DNA from: Crocodylus rhombifer
Lineage: Eukaryota > Chordata > Crocodylia > Crocodylidae
Assembly: GCA_038503035.1 (NCBI GenBank)
Contig: JAVSML010018901.1
Coordinates: 62,001-126,000, forward strand
Length of the DNA stretch: 64,000 nt
Direction of reading: 5' to 3'
The notes beneath the pieces were generated by a model, which worked only from the letters and a program-made list of their open reading frames with translations, was not told the origin of the DNA and did not search any database. A program made the translations under genes and the position numbers. Positions 58,103 through 64,000 of the stretch are shown here, in pieces. Positions within the stretch are counted from its first letter, which is position 1. The number at the start of each line of letters is the position of its first letter.

Positions 58103-60469
58103 TTTATAATGCTAAATGTATTTTTGTCCCTGACCCCCAAAACTGTTCTTAAACGTTCATGTCAATATACATAAAAATATCATGCATCTGAAGCAACCAA
58201 GTTTGAAATAGATGAAACCAAAAAGGTGAAAAAAATCAAGGAATTAAGTGACTGGCAAAGGGCATACTTGTCTTTAGCCTTGTTAAGAAAGAAAGCAAGG
58301 TTTAGGAAGCCTAAATTCCCTCCCTGCCCTTTGCTTTCCTCCAGGAGACAGCAATTTGTTGTTAACTAGATCTGAGTAAAAGCCAGAAATTCTACTTTGT
58401 GAAGAGTTTTGTAGTTTGGTTTAACTGGAATTAAAACAATATTTTGAAAATCTCAGTGAAAATGGGTGTTCTGTTTTGGGACTTTCTCTGTTAAAATTAC
58501 ATTCCAAGGAAACTAACATAGTTTTCAGAGAGAACCATACCATCTGATGGAGTACTGATGGTACTCCAGGGATCCTGGAGTTGTCTCTTAAAAAAAAAAC
58601 AGAAATTCTCCAATTTAAAAGAAAACAAAATCTGCATTTTTCCACAGTTTAAATAATACGCCACTCATATAGCTATCAGTTTTTAAAAAATGTTTTATTG
58701 ATATATTTACAATTTTAAAGCAAGCCTACCAGTGCCTCAGACACTACGATAAAATAAATTCTAAATACCTATACATTTTGGCACTTGATTTTGGGTTTTC
58801 TATCATGGAAAATCAAAGCTCCCCCTGCCTCAACCAGGATGCAGGTTGATGAGTGGGCAGGGAGTGAGGGGCACCCTATGCCTCAACCAGCTGCTTCACA
58901 GCATGTGGACATGGGGGAGCAGCCAGCCCCGGGCTAACTGCTTCCCCAGCTCCATGTGCCACTGTAGCTGGCTAGGGTGGCTAGCACAGGGGCTACCTGC
59001 CAACTAGCCCTACACTCATGTATCCTATGCTCCAGCCAGCCCCTCCTGCAGCATGTGGAGCCTACTTGGAGTAGCCCTGGGCTGGCAGGCTGACCTAGGC
59101 CAGCCTAGATTGCTGATAGGGTTCCATATGGTACACACGAATAAACTCCAGAGGAATTTGCTCTGCAGTTTATTGGTCTACATTAATTGCACATGTAGAT
59201 GCACCCATTGTTGCCCTTCAAACCATGAGGGGATGCAAGGCTAAGAACCAATTTTGCATTAAGTGATAATCCAGCTATTGCTCATTTTTTCCTTTATTGC
59301 TGTGCCACAGCTGTAAAAGGCAGTTGCCGGCCTAAAACAACATGAATTGCTGCTGTGGTGAACTAGTGTTTTTTAAACTGGGTGTTTAAAAGGGAAATAA
59401 TATGAAGCATGCTGGGGTGGTTGAATAGCTGTGCAAATTCCAGACTTAATTCAGCCTGTCTTACTGCCACAGAAGTGAATAGACCTAGTGGTACTTTTAA
59501 GCTTGAGCAAGAAGCTCTTCAACCTACTTTTGAGTGAAAGGAGATTGAGGAAGTAAAAAAACTTACTTTTTTGGCTGTTTAAACAAAATGTATTACTTTA
59601 AATAGCCCTAAAGCAGAAATGGCTGGGAGTAAAATGCTGAAAATTAACACAGCAAATTTCCAGTGAAATTTAGTTTTGATGTGACCAATTTATAACCCCT
59701 TTCAAATAAGTATGCTTTATATGCTCAGTAAAGTTTGCATAAAGAGGGGGTGTGTGTGTGTGGGGGTGATTGACTGAAAATATACCCTAGAAAAAGATGT
59801 TACACTGTCCAAAGGGACAGTTTGAGGTAGTCAATGCTAAACTCACACTCTTGATGATTAATGAAGAATTCATTGTTTCCTAAAATCCAGTATGCTGCCT
59901 GCTGATCTGTATCTCGCCCTGTAACCATTATTGTGCCTAACATCAGCTTTGTACTTAGGCCTTGAACATCAAAATTAACATCTCTTCAGAGGTGCAAGGG
60001 TGTCTGTGTGGAGGACTGAGAACAGTCTCTTTTCTGGCTAGTAAGCTGTTCTATAAACCTTTTGGGAATGGCTATGAAAATGTGTAATTCTTGGTTCTGA
60101 ATATTTTTTATTAATGTTGTTTTTGGCTTCCATCTCATGAAGTCTAGTGTCAGGGATGTGTATGTCTCTCAGTCTATCTCTACAAAATCTCGTATTAACA
60201 TTCCATTCATATCTATAACTCAGCTAAAAATCAGAATCAGCTGTTACTGCTCTAAAACTTCTAGATATAGAGAAAGTGAGACTAAAACATGCCAAGTGAT
60301 TGCTTTCATTTATAAGAATAGACAGTGGATAGAATTGCTGAGTGGTTTTTTTGGGGGAGGTGGGTTGTAAAGCATGGGAAGGACACAAATAGAGGACTAA
60401 AGAAATATCTGTAGAAAACAATAATATATAGACAAAAAGGTGCACAGCGATGGACATAATCATCATAAT
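58103..60469. other. Intergenic sequence
   Basis: A GC-richer patch at about 58810-59110 may be repeat-derived, but no ends are visible. No gene recognised. Confidence 0.4.
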
Positions 60470-61265
60470 ATAGGAACATAAGAAAATAAAGCTGAAAGGG
60501 ATCTCAAGGTCTTTTAATCCAGACCACTGACTAACCTAACATGCTCCCACAGATTTCCAGACATGGAGATTTTACAACTTCCCTTGGTAGCCTATTCCAG
60601 TGCTTGACCACCCTCAATCATGAGAAGAGTTCTTTCTGATCTCCAGCCAAAATTGCCTCTGCTGCAATTTGAGGCCATTGATCTTAGTCCTGTCCCTTGT
60701 GTCCACAGAGAATAGTTAATCTCCAGCTTTTTAATAAACAGCCCTTCAGATGTCTAAAGACATCTAATGAGTACCCTCTTCTCCCCTAGTCCTCTTCTCC
60801 AAACAAAATATCCCTAATTCCTTGATTCTTTCCTCATAAATCATGTTTCCCAAGCCTCTGATCATTTTTCTCACTCTCCACAGAATTCTTTCTAATCTGT
60901 CCAGATTCTTCATGAAGTGCAGGACCCAAAACTGAACACCATACTCCATGTGAGGCCTCACCAGCGCCAGATAGTGCAGAGGAATTACTTCCCTTGATTT
61001 GCAAGTGACTCTTCTATTAATACAACTCAGTAGGCTGTTGGCATTTTTTTTTTTATTCTTTTGCAACAAGAGCACACCGTTGCCTCATATTCAGCTTCTG
61101 GTCCCCAGGTCCTTCTCTAGTATTGCAGCCTAGCCAGCCATCCCCTGGTCTGTATTTGTGCATGCAAGGAGGCTTTGTACTTGTTCTTGTTGAATTTAAT
61201 CTGCTTTTGAACCATTTATCCGGTTTATGCATGCCACATGGAAGACTGATATAGCTCACAGAGAA
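60470..61265 (-). mobile_element. CR1 LINE 3' part, minus strand
   Basis: The minus-strand frame at 60764-61075 contains LVRPHMEYGVQFWVLHFMKN and a DRLERI...MIRGL pattern of the CR1 RT C-terminus, followed by the 3' UTR with AAGGGATCTCAAGGTC on the + strand. It is decayed, with frameshifts. Confidence 0.85.
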
Positions 61266-61365
61266 CTCTCAAACTGCTCCAAAAAAAGTCCATTAGCTCC
61301 CTTCATCACAGCATCAAAGTACTTCCAAAAAAGTAAGTGATATGTCCTCACAGAACCCCCTAATG

Positions 61366-61787
61366 CATGGGTGTCAATGATCTGCCCTACTGACCAGATC
61401 TGGCCTGTGGAGTCATGTCATCTGGCCTGTGGGGCTGGAAATTTGGCAGGAAGGTAAGTGGCTGAAGTGTTAATTGCCATGATTCTCATAGCTGCTGCAA
61501 TTAATGCTGCTACTGTTTGTCCCGCCACCAAATTTCTGCCCTCACAAGGCAGATCCATAGTGCAGAGCTGTGTCTTCCGTCCTATGGGCCTGCCCACGTA
61601 GCCAGGAATTTGGTAGTAGGATGAGCCGTGGGAGCTCAGCAGTTAATGCTGCCACCACTCATCCCACTGCCAAAATTTCTGGTCTTACAGGCAGTCCTGC
61701 AGGTCAGATGGCACAGCTCTGTGCTTTGGATCCAGCCCACAGCCTGGCTTTGTGCTGCTTGCTCATCATGAGTTTGACACCCCCCTG
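61366..61787. mobile_element. hAT-like element (GTGTCAA family)
   Basis: Ends CATGGGTGTCAATGATCTG and GAGTTTGACACCCCCCTG are inverted repeats. Flanks CCCTAATG (61358-61365) and CTCTAATA (61788-61795) match at 6 of 8 with central TA. Direct units around ATCTGGCCTGTGG lie inside. Confidence 0.8.
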
Positions 61788-61795
61788 CTCTAATA

Positions 61796-64000
61796 CAACA
61801 ATACAATATCTCAGAAAGTGAGGGTCTGAAAGTTAGGCCCTGATCCTAAAAGTAGCTTCAGATGCAGAGAGCAGTAGAGAGCCCAACTGAAAGTTAAGGC
61901 TGCGCTTTGCTGAAACAGGGCCTGTGGCCTAGATTCATAAAAACACCCATGTATGATTAGGCTCAGTGCTGCCATTCCTAATTTTCTGCTTGCCTGGCAG
62001 AATTCACAGTCTTGTGCTAGGCACCTGAGTTCCCTCTGTTTTTTTTTGTTCACAAAAACATACACATACACCCCCCCCACCAACCTGTCTTGTGACTGTT
62101 GTGGTTCACTGGACAGTTCAAAAACACACTTATACAATTAAACTACAGTATTCTCATTCCCACTACAAAACTGCACTATGTGCCCACTTGTTCTAGGTAC
62201 CTTGGAATAGGAACACTAAGAAACAGATAGCTGAGTGAGGAAATGCATAAACTAGCCAATAAGAAATGCTGAGGAAAGGGGTGGGTTTATCTTAAATGCC
62301 ATTCCTCTCCAAGACTTAAGCAGTGTCTTCTGCTTGGGATTCTCAGCTCTGAATGCACTCTTGAAAGTAAGTGTCTGTCAAACCACAAGAGAAAGGAGGG
62401 TTGTGCTGTGGACTGTTCATAGGGTTGGTGCATTGGGACTCCCACCTGTGAAAACTGTTCTGCCTTGCATAAAATGGCAAGGAGAGAGAAAGTGGCTCTA
62501 TAACATGCTTCTTAGGGCTGTCGCTGGAGAAGTTGAACACCAATGTTCCAGTCCGTGACCTAGCATCTCTTAGGGTATAATATTCCAGGTGAGTGAATTT
62601 GCAGGTTTAAAGAACAATGGTCATTCTTGCTGTATCTCCCTCCAGACCAGTAAATCTTAATATAAAATTGGGCCAGAGGGAAAGGGAGAAAGTACAAAAT
62701 TAAGCACCACTTTCTAAAACTCATAGGATTCTCACCTGGGGAAAATAAATGGTTATTAGATGAGGACCCAGTCCCTTCAAATAAGCATTTGTGTTAGCAA
62801 CACGTGCTGTCAGTAAGAAGCAGAACAGTATCATGAAAGAAGCTCATCCTTCCATGCTTCTCCAGAAAAGTACCTTGTTTTTATGAGAATCTGAGGCAAA
62901 AGTGACAAGAACAGAGCAAAACACTGTCAGCTCAAATAAAGACACAATCAACATCTGTATTTTTGCAGATGCTGGTATATTTGTTCAAAGCGCTCTTTAA
63001 AAAAGCTTAGTGTCCCTTCTTATTAGAAAAGAGCCTCACCATAAAAAATCAATATCCAGCCCTTGTGTTTAATCTATCTAAGAACAAACTAAAACCACAA
63101 AGCTATGGGAGTTGTGATTTTCCCCACCCTACTTCTTAACAGGGTGCTAACTTCAAAGCCTGCTTTTGACCATTGAAATGCCAAGTGCATTAAGCAAGTG
63201 GTCAAAAGCACAAAAAGCCCGTCTGAATTGCTGAAATGTAATTATAAGGAACAGCTGGCTTCACTTCGGACTGAGAGCCCATTGCAAAAAAATAAACATG
63301 CCAAACAAAAATCAGAACTAGACCCAGCTGTCTGCTTCTCCTCAATGAGAGTTAAATGCAAACTATATCACTTTTATCTATGCTTCAGAGACAAAAATGT
63401 TTCAGAAAATGTGCAACTTAAACATCCCATACAAGGGCAGATGTCAATTTCTACAGTGATTGGGGAGAAAAAAGCAGATCTCCAGCTTTCATTTTTTGGG
63501 CTATTTTAATTCTTATGAATCATAAAATGGGAGGCAGGGAGCCTGGTCCAGTTCTGGCACAGATGGGTGGTTAATATGCAGCTCCTGTTGTGCAGGATAT
63601 TGCAGTTTGGCTTCTGTCTTTTTAGCTGAGTCATGAAGTATAGCCAAGCAATTCTAAATTTCTTTGTTTCAATACACTAGGCAAGGAGGTTACTGTTTAG
63701 AGCTGCTATCTGTGGTGGAGGGAAAACACAAAGAAGGGGATTTAGAATGACTGACTACACTGCTGAGCTGGTGCATGCTTCTGGAACAATGGAGAGCAAT
63801 GGCAGGCCTCCATACTATAGAAAAGTTTGCAGCATAATCAACACCCTCCCCCTACCCTCTGGATGGCTGCTCTGTAGGCTTTATGTTCCCATAGACTCAT
63901 AAAGGACATAAAATGATATGTGATGATGAACTTAAAATACTCAGGTAGCCAAGATGCAAAACATTTATTTTAATTGCAAGGTCTGGTAAGACTCTAGATT
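61796..64000. other. Intergenic sequence to the window end
   Basis: No gene recognised. The 103-codon ORF at 63198-63509 is lysine-rich with no known domain and is probably chance. Confidence 0.4.

Noticed and set aside
53941..64000. Neighbouring gene such as EEF1A1 downstream of SLC17A5
   Set aside because: Expected from mammalian synteny, but no matching reading frame is visible in the window.

Overview
The window is vertebrate nuclear DNA, most likely from a sauropsid reptile. A crocodilian or a turtle fits best, because many CR1 LINE copies with the typical 3' tails sit beside many small, still recognisable hAT-type DNA transposons and a few LTRs. I cannot fix the species from sequence alone. 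I see no prokaryotic operon, CRISPR array, rRNA or tRNA gene.

There is one recognisable host gene: a complete SLC17A5 (sialin, the lysosomal sialic acid/H+ symporter) on the + strand. Its eleven coding exons run from 17721 to 52424. All ten introns are GT-AG, and the exons join without a frame break into 495 codons plus stop. A GC- and CpG-rich promoter lies at about 17405-17930, with NRF1-like, ETS-like and YY1-like sites and a degenerate CLEAR-like element. The first canonical polyadenylation signal I see after the stop is at 53918.

Upstream region (1-17400): a long 5'-truncated CR1 with a reading frame broken by one stop (86-2366); two related LTR 3' halves (about 3085-3450 and 9995-10370); another LTR-like stretch (about 9060-9690); a LINE ORF2 C-terminal relic on the minus strand; and hAT-like elements at 5292-6232, 10535-10856, 11710-12007 and 14239-15426, each with 8-bp target duplications. 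One of these is a large fold-back element that carries a smaller inverted-repeat element.

Gene region (17400-54000): the introns are full of transposons. Intron 1 holds two hAT-like elements joined through one shared target site. Intron 4 holds another hAT-like element and a pogo/Tigger-like one. Intron 7 holds a CR1 and an abrupt GC-rich block with a minus-strand ORF of uncertain origin (34712-35263). Intron 8 holds a roughly 1-kb inverted repeat. Intron 9 holds CR1 copies and a 771-bp hAT-like element with a perfect 8-bp target duplication.

Downstream region (54000-64000): a probable solo LTR (55552-56114), a minus-strand CR1, one hAT-like element and otherwise featureless sequence. The most unusual signals are the shared hAT target sites (many with TA at the centre), the intronic long inverted repeats and the GC-rich block at 34712-35263. 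I found no convincing undescribed host system.
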